Source: Chloroflexota bacterium (lineage in GTDB: Bacteria > Chloroflexota > Anaerolineae > Aggregatilineales > Phototrophicaceae). From it: 54,073 nt of DNA. The DNA lies in NCBI GenBank assembly GCA_026713245.1, contig JAPOOU010000294.1, positions 1 through 54,073 on the forward strand, read 5' to 3'. Numbering within the stretch: the stretch's first letter is position 1; every line of letters begins with the position of its first letter. Positions 18,023 to 27,331 of this stretch are shown in pieces. The notes under the pieces were generated by a model. That model saw only the letters and a list, made by a program, of their open reading frames with translations, did not search any database and was not told where the DNA came from. The position numbers were made by a program, and so were the translations under genes.

Positions 18023-19435
18023 TTAATGTGCTTCGGCATGGTCATGATCATCATCGTGATGATGGCTGACCGTCGCCAGATTCATGAAGATCGCGGTCAA
18101 CAAGGCAAATACCAACGCTTGTATGACACCGACGAAAAACTCCAGGATGAAGAATGGCCAGGGCAGGATCGGCACCAGGAAGCTCATGACAAAGAGCAGG
18201 ATTGACCCGGCGAAGATATTGCCCAAAAGACGGAAGCTAAACGAGAGAATCTTGGCGAAGTCGCCGATCAGCTCCAGCAAGCCCACCGCTACGTCAATAC
18301 CGCCAAGCGGCGATTTGAAGAGTGTAGCAAAGTTGAAGAACTTGGTCAGATAGCCGATGCCCAGCGCCTTGAAACCAACGAACTGGATCATGACGAAGGA
18401 GATCAAGGCCAGCGACAGCGTCATGTTCAGATCGGTTGAAGGAACGCGGACAAAGGGCAAGACGACCCAAGGCACGAGCTTCGCTTCTTCCCCCCGGGGA
18501 TCCGGGTGCAGCGGGATGGAATTCTTCTTGTCGGCTTTATCGTCGCCCACATAGTCATCCGCCCATGGCGCCGGCCCCACACCGGTGTAACAAGAGCGAT
18601 CGGCGCGCGCCTGCTTTGCGGCTACGCGGGCCGCCAATACTTCATTGTAGGCAGCAGTGGCCGCATCCGACTCGCCAGATTCCGCGCCATGCGCCTCATC
18701 GCCGTGAGCATCACCCGATTCGTCCGTAACGTGCGCTTCGTCGCCGTGCGCTGCCTGCTGATAGCGCGCGTAAGCGGCGTCCTCAATCGAAGACTGCTCG
18801 ACAGCCGCGGCGGCGGCTTTCGCTTCTACCAGCGCCGCCTCGTCAGCTGCCGCTTCATCAGCCGGGCTGATCCAGTCGCACTGGCCGTTGACGTAGGAGA
18901 TGCCCAGGAAGCCTTGATAGATCTCGTAGCCGTCGGTGGTGACCACCTTGTATTCGCCGCTGTCAGCATCGAATTTCTCTTTGACGTGAGGATGGATGAA
19001 GCCGATGGTATCGACGCCGGGCACGAGTTCCATCCAGTTTGCGAGCAGCACCACCAGAAAGATCGTCATGAACATGTTGAAGATCAGACGGAAATGCCTG
19101 CCCGCGGCGATGCCTCCGACGAAGCCCATCAAACCTTCGAACAGCGCCTCAAACATGTTGTAGAAGCCGCCCGGCGGAACCTCGTTGCCGCTATTGGGGC
19201 GGCGTCGCGAGACGTAAATGACGAACAGGAGCAGCAAAATCCACACGATCACCGAACCCGCGAAGGTATTCGTCAAGCGAATATCCGTGAAGGGGACGTT
19301 GAAGCCTTCGGGGAAGTTTTCTCCAGGCAACTGGATGAAGGGTATGACAGGTGGAACCCGCAACGCGACAAAAACACCAGCCAGGAACATGAGCAAGGCG
19401 ACGAACCGGCGTTTCCCGTTCCAAAAACTATTCAC
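18023..19435 (-). CDS. atpB: ATP synthase subunit a with a large extracytoplasmic insertion
   Basis: Subunit a provides the proton half-channels of F0. The core is intact: membrane helices near 11-30, 57-77, 115-136, 335-355 and 385-455, with the essential Arg402 in FSFRLLGNIFAG and the conserved helix ending ALLTAIFMNLATVS. The loop between LVPGVDTIG (145) and LPFVRVPSTDLN (326) is about 180 residues instead of a few tens. It contains Ala/Glu-rich helical sequence, a His/Asp/Glu-rich segment (about 230-256) and two Cys (186, 282). By E. coli topology this loop faces outside. The C-terminus ends in a His/Asp-rich tail (458-470). Total length is 470 against about 250 for ordinary subunits. Confidence 0.93.
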   Translation of the reverse strand: MNSFWNGKRRFVALLMFLAGVFVALRVPPVIPFIQLPGENFPEGFNVPFTDIRLTNTFAGSVIVWILLLLFVIYVSRRRPNSGNEVPPGGFYNMFEALFEGLMGFVGGIAAGRHFRLIFNMFMTIFLVVLLANWMELVPGVDTIGFIHPHVKEKFDADSGEYKVVTTDGYEIYQGFLGISYVNGQCDWISPADEAAADEAALVEAKAAAAAVEQSSIEDAAYARYQQAAHGDEAHVTDESGDAHGDEAHGAESGESDAATAAYNEVLAARVAAKQARADRSCYTGVGPAPWADDYVGDDKADKKNSIPLHPDPRGEEAKLVPWVVLPFVRVPSTDLNMTLSLALISFVMIQFVGFKALGIGYLTKFFNFATLFKSPLGGIDVAVGLLELIGDFAKILSFSFRLLGNIFAGSILLFVMSFLVPILPWPFFILEFFVGVIQALVFALLTAIFMNLATVSHHHDDDHDHAEAH

Positions 19436-19697
19436 TTATATCTTCCTCCTTCTGCACTGCGCTTCCATGTAGCTGTTTCGTTTTGTAACGTGTATAAAAA
19501 AATATCGCCGCAATGCTGATGGGGACGCTCACCAACAACATGATGAACATCATTGTGGGGCGCGTCCCGAGAAGCTTGTCCAAGCCCCAGCCAAGCAGCA
19601 TCGCTCCCAGAATGACAAGCAGGATTAAGCACCCTACCTGTCCCACTACCCCCGCCACCAAGCCGTAAGTGGATAGAGGATTGCTATTCGGCTTCAC
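19428..19697 (-). CDS. atpI: ATP synthase assembly protein AtpI/AtpZ-like
   Basis: This 89-residue protein has two membrane helices (about 11-36 and 48-68) joined by GWGLDKLLGTRP, the pattern of the AtpI/AtpZ family that assists c-ring assembly and ion uptake at F0. It starts with GTG, lacks a strong ribosome site and overlaps atpB by 8 nt. As first gene of the atp group it follows nuoN after a 97-nt gap; a TAAAAT box in that gap could be a separate promoter, but the -35 match is poor. Confidence 0.8.
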   Translation of the reverse strand: MKPNSNPLSTYGLVAGVVGQVGCLILLVILGAMLLGWGLDKLLGTRPTMMFIMLLVSVPISIAAIFFYTRYKTKQLHGSAVQKEEDISE

Positions 19698-19794
19698 GGT
19701 TCACGTTACTTGTCATCGCCGAACCAACAGCGGGAACCTGCGCCCAGCCTCATTCGAGAATTTTATCACAAACGATTTTCCATTGCTATAACGA

Positions 19795-21294
19795 TTATAA
19801 GCCGCTGGCGCCCAGCGCCGCCCAGTTGTAAATCGGCGTGACCGCAATCGTGCCCAACAATATGACAATACTCGCGGTGATGCCCAAAGCCCAACCGTAT
19901 GAGCGCGGGATGCCCACTGGGATGTCGTCATCCGGTCCTACATCGACATACATCACTTTGATGACGACCAGATAGTAATAAAGCGCGATAATGGCATTGG
20001 CCACGGCGATCAATGCCAAGCCGACCAAATTTGACTTGACCGCAGCCTGGAAAAGGAAGAATTTTCCGAAGAAACCGGCAGCCGGCGGGATGCCCCCCAA
20101 AGACAGCAATCCGATCGTGATAAAGAGCGCCAGCCAGGGACTGCGTCGGTTCAAGCCGGCCAGATCTTTGATGTCTTCTTTGCCGGTAGCCGCGATGAAA
20201 AGTATCACGCCGCCGAATACCAGGAGATTGGTGAAGATATACATGAACATGTAGTAGGAGACCGATGCGACCGCCAGGCTGTCATCCAGGCCCTGGAGCG
20301 CTGCCACGCCGATCAAGGTATAGCCGGCCTGGGCGATGGACGAATATGCCAGCAGGCGCTTGATATTACTCTGCCGCAAGGCGACGACATTGCCGAGGGT
20401 CATGCTCACGATCGCGATCACGACCAGCAGGTTGACCCAAAAATCCTGGATTACGACGCCGGCTATTGCCAGATCGGGGGGGAAAACCGCCGTCAGAAAA
20501 CGAACCAGCAAAGCAAAGCTGGCCGCCTTGCTCGACACGCTGACAAATGCGGTGACGGGTGTAGGCGCGCCTTCGTAGACATCGGGGGTCCAAAAGTGAA
20601 AGGGAACGGCGCTCAGCTTAAAGCCAAAGCCAACCACCACCATGACCAAGGCCGCCATAACCGCGACCAAACCCTGGTCGAATCCGCCGCTCATGGCATC
20701 GGCAATGCCGCCCAGATTGGTCGTGCCGGCGAAGCCGTAGAGCAGGCTGAAACCGAAGAGCATGATCGCCGACGCAAAGGCGCCATAGAGGAAGTACTTC
20801 ATGCCGCCCTCCGCCGAGCGCAAATCGCCGCGGCGGAAGCTCGCCAGCATGTAAAGCGGTATCGACAATGTCTCCAGCGCCACAAAGACCAGGATCAGGT
20901 CACTTGCGCTGGACATCATCAAGCCGCCTAGCGTGGCGACGATCACGATCAAATAGAACTCGCCCTTGTCCCCGACGCCCTTGTCGCCCAGCGCCATCAA
21001 ACAGGTCACCGCGCCCGACAGCAGGAGCATCACCTTGAAGATCTGCGAGAGCGGATCGTAATTGACCATCCCGCCCCAGAACAGGACGCCGTTCTCAAAT
21101 TGCGCCGGGTCGGGAATCCAAATCAAAGGAACCAGCGCCAACAGCGCCATGCCAACTACCGAGACATAGACCACATTGCGACGGGTAGCTATAGAACCGT
21201 AGATATCGGCGAAGAGCACAATCACCGCGAGCGCCGTCAAGCCGACTTCCGGCAAGACCGACGGCAGATGCGCCCAAAGGTCAAATGCTTCCAT
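19795..21294 (-). CDS. nuoN: NADH-quinone oxidoreductase subunit N
   Basis: NuoN is an antiporter-type, proton-translocating subunit in the membrane arm of complex I. The 499-residue product has about 14 membrane helices. Key residues are kept: Glu141 in VALETLSIPLYML (TM5) and Lys226 in GFKLSAVPFHFWTPD (TM7), seven residues before the conserved His. Its ATG directly abuts the stop codon of the preceding nuoM (21295), typical of tight coupling. It is the last nuo gene before atpI. Confidence 0.97.
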   Translation of the reverse strand: MEAFDLWAHLPSVLPEVGLTALAVIVLFADIYGSIATRRNVVYVSVVGMALLALVPLIWIPDPAQFENGVLFWGGMVNYDPLSQIFKVMLLLSGAVTCLMALGDKGVGDKGEFYLIVIVATLGGLMMSSASDLILVFVALETLSIPLYMLASFRRGDLRSAEGGMKYFLYGAFASAIMLFGFSLLYGFAGTTNLGGIADAMSGGFDQGLVAVMAALVMVVVGFGFKLSAVPFHFWTPDVYEGAPTPVTAFVSVSSKAASFALLVRFLTAVFPPDLAIAGVVIQDFWVNLLVVIAIVSMTLGNVVALRQSNIKRLLAYSSIAQAGYTLIGVAALQGLDDSLAVASVSYYMFMYIFTNLLVFGGVILFIAATGKEDIKDLAGLNRRSPWLALFITIGLLSLGGIPPAAGFFGKFFLFQAAVKSNLVGLALIAVANAIIALYYYLVVIKVMYVDVGPDDDIPVGIPRSYGWALGITASIVILLGTIAVTPIYNWAALGASGL

Positions 21295-23016
21295 CTAGCC
21301 ACCTCCCAAGAGGGCGATTAGCGGTCGAATGCCGGATTCGATCATCGGAGCCATGATCGGCGGGTACAAACCCAATATGATGAGAGGCGCGCCCAGAATA
21401 ATGAGTACGATGCGGTCGGTCGCCGCAATATCGCCGACATCATGGAACTGCTCGGCATCAAACTCGCCGAAGAAGACCTGCCCGGCCACGCGCAGTACAT
21501 AGGCCGCGGTGATGACAATGCCCAGCGCGGACAGGATCACAATCACGCTGTAATAGTTGCTGAGCTGGAAGCTGCCCAATTGCAGGGTGACCTGCTCGGA
21601 GGCCGCCCACATGCCCTGAAAGATGGGAAATTCGGCGATAAAGCCGCTGAGCCCGGGCATGCCCATGCTCGTCAAACCGCCGATGACGAAAGCCACACCC
21701 ACCCAGGGCATCACTTTCATGAAGCCGCCCAGGCTGGGAATATCGCGGGTATGGGCGCGATCATAAACCATGCCCACCACACCGAAGAATAGCGCTGTCA
21801 TGGCGCCATGGCTGAACATCTGAATGCCGCCTCCGGTCATGCCGGTCAGGTTCATCGTCGCCCAGCCCATGCTCACCAAACCCATGTGGCTGACCGATGA
21901 AAAGCCAATGACGTATTTGAAGTCGCGCTGTCGAAATGCGATCAGCGCGCCGTAGACGACATTGATTAAGGTCAGGAAAACGATCCAGGGCAAGTGCGTC
22001 TGCGCGCCGTCCGGCAGCAACTGCACACCCGCGCGCAATGCAGCGAATGCGCCCACCTTCATCAAGACGCCAGCGTGGATCATCGAAACAGCAGTCGGCG
22101 CAGCCACGTGGCCATCGGGCGACCAATTGTGGAAGGGGAATACACCCGCCAACACGCCAAAGCCGATGAACATGAAGGGGAACCAGAAGCGCGCGAAGCT
22201 CAAGCCTTCGATGCCAAGTATCTCAATCGCAAAGGCGCCGTTCTCCGCAGCCAGCGTCAGCTGCACCATGCTCCAGCTATAGGGCGCGCTGTCCGCGGGC
22301 AAAATGCCGCCAGCTACTGCCGCTTGAAAAACTTCCGCGCCGCTGCCGGAGAAAAACGCCCCGGCCGCGAAATACATCGCCACCGCCCCCACCAGCGCGA
22401 ATACCGATCCAACCAGGATGTACAAGGTCAACTTCATCGCGGCGTACTCGCGCAACTTGACCCAGCCCCAGCCCGCAATCAGCAAATACATCGGGAAGAT
22501 CGCCAATTCATAAAAGAAGAAAAGCATGAAGAGATCAACGGCGATGAAGACGCCATAAACGCCGGCGACCAGGAACATAAAGAAAGCCATGAATTCGCGC
22601 AGGCGGTCTTCGATATTCCAGGAGATCAAGACCCCGGCCACAGCCACCATGCCGGTGAGCAGAACCATCGGCGCCGAAACGCCGTCGACGCCGACGTGAT
22701 AAGCGATTCCCAGCGATTCCACCCAGACGATTCGCTGCTCAAATGCCAGCGCATCGGCAAACATCCGCGCGCCGCTGAGATCGCCGCCGGCCGCCAGCAT
22801 CGTCATTTGCTGGTCGATCAAGCCGCCGGCGCCCTTGACATAATTGTCGTAACCGAAGAACACCGCGAGGGATAATGCCAGCATTGCCGAAGCGGCGGTA
22901 ATCGCCACGCCGCGCACCAGGTCACGATTCTTCCGGTCCAGAAAGAGAATGACAACACCGGCGATGATGGGAATGAAGATGATCGCCGTGAGTACCGAAA
23001 AGCCCGTTACATCCAT
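21295..23016 (-). CDS. nuoM: NADH-quinone oxidoreductase subunit M, divergent second copy
   Basis: This is one of two adjacent NuoM-type antiporter subunits. The family pattern is plain over 573 residues: FFYELAIFPMYLL with Glu170, FPFHNWSPDGHVAAPT, VLMKVGAF and the late helix GMPGLSGFIAEFP. However, the TM7 lysine that in other antiporter subunits lies seven residues before the conserved His is Leu289 here (GVLAGVFPFH). The other copy (23027-24661) keeps it. The gene is longer at the N-terminus (an insertion near 60-95) than its neighbour. Gaps are 10 nt upstream and 0 nt downstream. Confidence 0.93.
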   Translation of the reverse strand: MDVTGFSVLTAIIFIPIIAGVVILFLDRKNRDLVRGVAITAASAMLALSLAVFFGYDNYVKGAGGLIDQQMTMLAAGGDLSGARMFADALAFEQRIVWVESLGIAYHVGVDGVSAPMVLLTGMVAVAGVLISWNIEDRLREFMAFFMFLVAGVYGVFIAVDLFMLFFFYELAIFPMYLLIAGWGWVKLREYAAMKLTLYILVGSVFALVGAVAMYFAAGAFFSGSGAEVFQAAVAGGILPADSAPYSWSMVQLTLAAENGAFAIEILGIEGLSFARFWFPFMFIGFGVLAGVFPFHNWSPDGHVAAPTAVSMIHAGVLMKVGAFAALRAGVQLLPDGAQTHLPWIVFLTLINVVYGALIAFRQRDFKYVIGFSSVSHMGLVSMGWATMNLTGMTGGGIQMFSHGAMTALFFGVVGMVYDRAHTRDIPSLGGFMKVMPWVGVAFVIGGLTSMGMPGLSGFIAEFPIFQGMWAASEQVTLQLGSFQLSNYYSVIVILSALGIVITAAYVLRVAGQVFFGEFDAEQFHDVGDIAATDRIVLIILGAPLIILGLYPPIMAPMIESGIRPLIALLGGG

Positions 23017-23026
23017 TATGCCATTC

Positions 23027-24661
23027 CTAGCCAGTTATTCCGGCGAACAAGGTGGTGACAGTCGCATTGATCGTCGGCAGAATCCAGTTGGGATACACGC
23101 CGGTAAGCAACATCAAGAACATCAGCGGTATCATGCCCAGCAGCTCGGCCGGGGTCAATTCCAGGTCGTAATCTCGCCAGCGCAGGTTGAAAGGACCGTG
23201 CAGAACCGCGCGGATCCCCTTGAGGATGTAGCCGCCGGTGAAGAGCAAACCGATCATGGCGATGGCCGTCAGACCGGTGAAGACTGGCCAGGACCCGCGC
23301 ACGATCAGGAATTCGCTGACGAATCCATTGAGACCGGGCAATCCCAGGCTGGCGAAGCTGGTGAAGAGCAATATTGCGCCCATCACCGGCGCTTTCACCC
23401 AAAGGCCGCCGTAGTCGTCAAGGTTTCTTGTATGCGTCTTGTGGTAGAGCGCGCCCGCCAGCAAAAACATGCCAGCCGAGCTCAAGCCGTGATTGAACAT
23501 CTGCAGGACTGTACCGTTCGTGGCGAGGATGGCGGTTTGCAGGTCGACGCCTGATTCCGCCCCGGTCCATATTTGCGCGTAAACCTGCGCCATGACGGCG
23601 ATGCCGATACCGACAAAACCCATGTGATTCACGGAACTGTAAGCCACCAGTCGCTTGATATCATTCTGCCCGAATGCTGCAAAAGCACCCAATACAATGC
23701 CAACCACGGACAATATGGCGAAGAGCGTCGCCACATTGACGCCGATCAACAGGATCTCGGTCAGCCAGACATCCGGGAACAAGGGAATCACCAGCCGGAT
23801 GAAACCGTAGGCGCCCAGCTTCAGCATGATTCCCGCCAGGAGCATTGAACCGGCAGTCGGCGCCTCGCCATGCGCGTCGGGCAGCCAGGTGTGGAATGGC
23901 CAGATCGGCACTTTGATGCTGAATGCGACGAAGAAACCGGCGAATGCCAGCGCCTTTACCGTGCTGACGTCGATGCCCAGCAGGGCCTCGCCCTGCCGGA
24001 AAAGGGGCCAGGTTTCGACCAGTTCCGCCATGTTGTAGGTGCCGGCCGACCAGCCGATGAGCTGCGTGGCCAGCAGCATGCCCAATGTGCCGCCAAATGA
24101 GTAGATCATGAACTTGGTAGAGGCGTAGAAGCGGCCGCTATACTTGATGCCCGCTTTGGGCAGGCTGCCCCATTGATTGATGAGGAAGTACATCGGGACC
24201 AGCGTCAGTTCATAAAAGAGGAAGAATACCATCAGGTCCATCGCCGCGAAGACGCCCATGCTGCCGGTCTCGAAAAGTAGCAGCAGCGCCATGTGCATAT
24301 TGCTGCGGTCTTTGATGTTCCAGCTTGCCAGGATCGCCAGCGGCGTAAGGATGCCGGTCAGCAAAATCATCACGACGCTGATGCCGTCGATGCCCAGCGT
24401 CCAGCGCGCGCCCAGCGCGCTAAACCATTCCACGTCTTGGGCCACGATATATTGCTCGTCGCCAATGGCGGGCGCCGCCGCCTGATAATCGAAAAATACC
24501 GCGAGCGCGAGCGCCGCCAATAGTATCGAGAGTATCAGCGCGGTCCAACGTCCGACATTTTTACTTGGTCCCAGCGGCGCCATCGCCGCGACGACGAAGG
24601 CGGCCAGCGCTGGACCGAAGATCAGCACGGAGAGCGCGTCAATCCCGAATATCTGTATCAT
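23027..24661 (-). CDS. nuoM: NADH-quinone oxidoreductase subunit M, canonical copy
   Basis: This 544-residue NuoM has the complete set of residues for proton transfer: Glu151 in LFYELTLVPMYFL (TM5), Lys250 in FSIKVPIWPFHTWLPDAHGE (TM7), IMLKLGAYGF (TM8) and the Glu of LNGFVSEFLIV (TM12). It is probably the orthologue of ordinary NuoM, with the neighbouring 573-residue copy the extra one. It lies 12 nt after nuoL and 10 nt before the second nuoM in the same operon. Confidence 0.96.
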   Translation of the reverse strand: MIQIFGIDALSVLIFGPALAAFVVAAMAPLGPSKNVGRWTALILSILLAALALAVFFDYQAAAPAIGDEQYIVAQDVEWFSALGARWTLGIDGISVVMILLTGILTPLAILASWNIKDRSNMHMALLLLFETGSMGVFAAMDLMVFFLFYELTLVPMYFLINQWGSLPKAGIKYSGRFYASTKFMIYSFGGTLGMLLATQLIGWSAGTYNMAELVETWPLFRQGEALLGIDVSTVKALAFAGFFVAFSIKVPIWPFHTWLPDAHGEAPTAGSMLLAGIMLKLGAYGFIRLVIPLFPDVWLTEILLIGVNVATLFAILSVVGIVLGAFAAFGQNDIKRLVAYSSVNHMGFVGIGIAVMAQVYAQIWTGAESGVDLQTAILATNGTVLQMFNHGLSSAGMFLLAGALYHKTHTRNLDDYGGLWVKAPVMGAILLFTSFASLGLPGLNGFVSEFLIVRGSWPVFTGLTAIAMIGLLFTGGYILKGIRAVLHGPFNLRWRDYDLELTPAELLGMIPLMFLMLLTGVYPNWILPTINATVTTLFAGITG

Positions 24662-24673
24662 AGATGCGTCTCC

Positions 24674-26992
24674 CTATTGCAGTTCGATCGCGCCCGACGA
24701 GAGCACCAGGACGATTCCGATCAAAACCGCCGCCACCAGCACCAGCAGCATATACTGCTGGACACGGCCGGTTTGCATACGCCGCAACCAGCCGCCAAAG
24801 TTGAAAATCGCGATCGGGATGCCATCGCCGACGCCATCGATCAGCCACAGATTCAAGACTTTGACCAGATCGCCCAGCCAGGTGAAAATGCGCCCGAAAA
24901 CATGCAAGAAACTATCGATGATTCCCTTGTCCAGGAATGCAATGACCTGTACGCCGAGCCACTGCGACGGTTTGACAAATACCTTTTCATACAGGTCGTC
25001 GAGATAATAGCGGTTTTTCAAGATGGGATGCATGGCGCCGAGTACCGATTCCATTGGGTCCTTCTGCCCCGCCTTGAGCGGCGTCCGCCAGTACATTAAC
25101 CAGCCGAACCACAATCCCAGTAACGCGACCAGAACCGACGTCGCCACGGGAACGATGTTGAAAGGCGGCGCATGCGGATGGTAATCGGGCAAGCTGGCAT
25201 AGGCGACCGTCGCTTCCGGCAGGGGCAGCGCCTCGATAATCAAATGATGGAAGGCGTTGTACTGGGGCGAGAAGATCGGTCCCAGCACCGGGAAATCGCT
25301 GGGTACGCCGACGAAGCCGGCCGCAACCGCGAAAACGGCCAGGATCAGCAATGGCAGCGTCATGGTAAAGCTGACGATCCCCTGCCCCAGGCTGGCGTGC
25401 TTCGCCGCTTCGCTACGCGCCTCGCCGCCGAAAGTAAGGGCAATCTGGCGCATGGTATAGAAGGCGGTCATGAATGCGGCGATCGCAAGCAGAACAAAGA
25501 CCAGACCGTGGGCGCCGCTGCCGTACTTCTCGACCCCAAGCCAGGCATCCGCCAGAATCTCGTCTTTGGACCAGAAACCAGCGGTGATGATCGGCAAGCC
25601 CGAGAGCGACAGACCGCCGATTAGAAAGGTCCAGAAGGTCACGGGCATGGTCTTGCGAAGTCCGCCCATGTTAAACATATCTTGGGGATCGAAATGATGA
25701 TCGTGGCCGTGCTCGTCGTGGCCGTGCTCGTGAACGTGGTGTTCACCGTGCTCCATGCCGTGAATGACAGAACCGGCCGCCATGAAAAGCAGCGCTTTAA
25801 AGAAGGCGTGCGTAATGAGATGAAAAGCCGCAGCCACATACGCCCCTATGCCCAGCGCCGCCATCATGAAGCCGAGCTGCGAAATCGTTGAATATGCCAG
25901 CACAGCTTTTACATCGTTCTGCGCGACCGCCATCGTCGCCGCCAGGAGCGCGGTAAAAGCGCCCACAACAGCCATAAAGGCCAGTGGCTCGGTCAAGATG
26001 CCGTGATGTGGATCTCCACCGGCGGCAAAGAGCGGATAAAGACGAATCAGCGAGAAGATGCCGGCGGAAACCATAGCCGCGGCGTGAATCATGGCGCTGA
26101 CCGGTGTGGGACCTTCCATGGCATCTGGCAGCCAGACATGCAGCGGGAATTGCGCCGATTTGCCGACGGTGCCGATGATGAGGAATATGCCGATGATGCT
26201 GGCCGCGCTGACGGTCCAGCCGCCGAAAATGATCGGTGTGGTTGTCGCCAGCAGGTCGAGCGTTTCCGGGCTGTACATGATGTCGCGGAAGTTCAAGGTG
26301 CCGGTGACGCTGTAGAGGTAGGCGATGCCCAGCAGCATGACGACATCGGCGATACGGGTCGTGGTAAAGGCTTTGATGGCGGCTTTGTAAGCGCTTTCTT
26401 TTTCGAACCAGAAGCCGATCAGCAGGTACGAGCAGACGCCCATGATCTCCCAGCCGACAAAGAGCAGAAGGACGTTGTCCGCCACCACCAGCGTCAGCAT
26501 GGCGCCGGCAAAGAGCGAGATCAAAGCGAAGAAGCGCGCTTGGCGCGGATCATGCGCCATATAGCCGATGGAATAGATGAAGATCATCAATACGGCGATC
26601 GGCACCATGACCAGCATAATGACTGTCGCCGGGTCGACGAGCACGCCCATAAAGAACGTTGTCCGGCCGGTGTCCATCCAGGCGATGCTGCTGGCGAGGA
26701 CTTCCTGACCAATATGATGCAACTGGGACGCGTCCGCAAGCACGCGCCAACTGATCAACAGCGCGAATATGACGCCGGCCATGCCGACGACGACGCTGAT
26801 GACACGGCTGTATCTGTTGACGACCGGCACTTGCATCCCGTCATAATCTGGATGATGACCGCCATATGCGTGCTGGTCCGTGGCCGGCGTCAGCTTGGAA
26901 CGGTTGGTCAATAGCGAGATGATCAGGAACGCCAACAACGGACCCGCCGGGATCAGCCAGGGGGTGAGATTCGCGTCGTTGAGGAAATCCAT
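24674..26992 (-). CDS. nuoL: NADH-quinone oxidoreductase subunit L, extended
   Basis: NuoL is the distal antiporter subunit whose C-terminal lateral helix HL braces the membrane arm. Core residues are present: Glu182 in VGWEIMGVCSYLL, Lys278 in VGKSAQFPLHVWLPDAM and HAFFKALLFMAAGS. At 772 residues it is much longer than E. coli NuoL (613). Two places account for part of this: a His/Glu/Asp-rich loop (about 411-436) before NMGGLRKTMP, and the segment between YEKVFVKP (668-675) and the last membrane helix (747-772), which is about 30 residues longer than in E. coli. The latter covers the lateral-helix end and fits a complex with one more antiporter subunit to span. Confidence 0.95.
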   Translation of the reverse strand: MDFLNDANLTPWLIPAGPLLAFLIISLLTNRSKLTPATDQHAYGGHHPDYDGMQVPVVNRYSRVISVVVGMAGVIFALLISWRVLADASQLHHIGQEVLASSIAWMDTGRTTFFMGVLVDPATVIMLVMVPIAVLMIFIYSIGYMAHDPRQARFFALISLFAGAMLTLVVADNVLLLFVGWEIMGVCSYLLIGFWFEKESAYKAAIKAFTTTRIADVVMLLGIAYLYSVTGTLNFRDIMYSPETLDLLATTTPIIFGGWTVSAASIIGIFLIIGTVGKSAQFPLHVWLPDAMEGPTPVSAMIHAAAMVSAGIFSLIRLYPLFAAGGDPHHGILTEPLAFMAVVGAFTALLAATMAVAQNDVKAVLAYSTISQLGFMMAALGIGAYVAAAFHLITHAFFKALLFMAAGSVIHGMEHGEHHVHEHGHDEHGHDHHFDPQDMFNMGGLRKTMPVTFWTFLIGGLSLSGLPIITAGFWSKDEILADAWLGVEKYGSGAHGLVFVLLAIAAFMTAFYTMRQIALTFGGEARSEAAKHASLGQGIVSFTMTLPLLILAVFAVAAGFVGVPSDFPVLGPIFSPQYNAFHHLIIEALPLPEATVAYASLPDYHPHAPPFNIVPVATSVLVALLGLWFGWLMYWRTPLKAGQKDPMESVLGAMHPILKNRYYLDDLYEKVFVKPSQWLGVQVIAFLDKGIIDSFLHVFGRIFTWLGDLVKVLNLWLIDGVGDGIPIAIFNFGGWLRRMQTGRVQQYMLLVLVAAVLIGIVLVLSSGAIELQ

Positions 26993-27000
26993 CGCGGTCC

Positions 27001-27318
27001 TTATCCTTTCAGCGTGTCAGCTTCTTCCGGTATGACCGACCGCCGATTGCGATAAACGGTGATAATGATCGCCAGGCCGACAGCGGCTTCCGCCGCCGCG
27101 ATAATGAGCACAAAAGCGGTGAATGCGTAACCGTTGAGCAGCAGGGGCGTACCCGTTTCGCCGTAGCGCCAGAAGGCGACCAAATTGATATTGCCCGCGT
27201 TCAGCATCAGTTCGACGCCCATCAGGATCGCCACAGCGTTGCGCCGCGACAGGACGCCAAAGACGCCGATGCAAAAGAGCGCCGCGGCAACCGCCAGATA
27301 CATCCAAAGAGGCACCAT
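27001..27318 (-). CDS. nuoK: NADH-quinone oxidoreductase subunit K
   Basis: NuoK is a small three-helix MrpC-like subunit next to the quinone-facing end of the membrane arm. The 105-residue product shows the three membrane segments and both membrane Glu residues: one in LMGVELMLNAGNINLVAF, the other in IIAAAEAAVGLAI. Spacing to nuoJ is 13 nt and to nuoL 8 nt. Confidence 0.96.
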   Translation of the reverse strand: MVPLWMYLAVAAALFCIGVFGVLSRRNAVAILMGVELMLNAGNINLVAFWRYGETGTPLLLNGYAFTAFVLIIAAAEAAVGLAIIITVYRNRRSVIPEEADTLKG

Positions 27319-27331
27319 GCGTCCCTACCCC

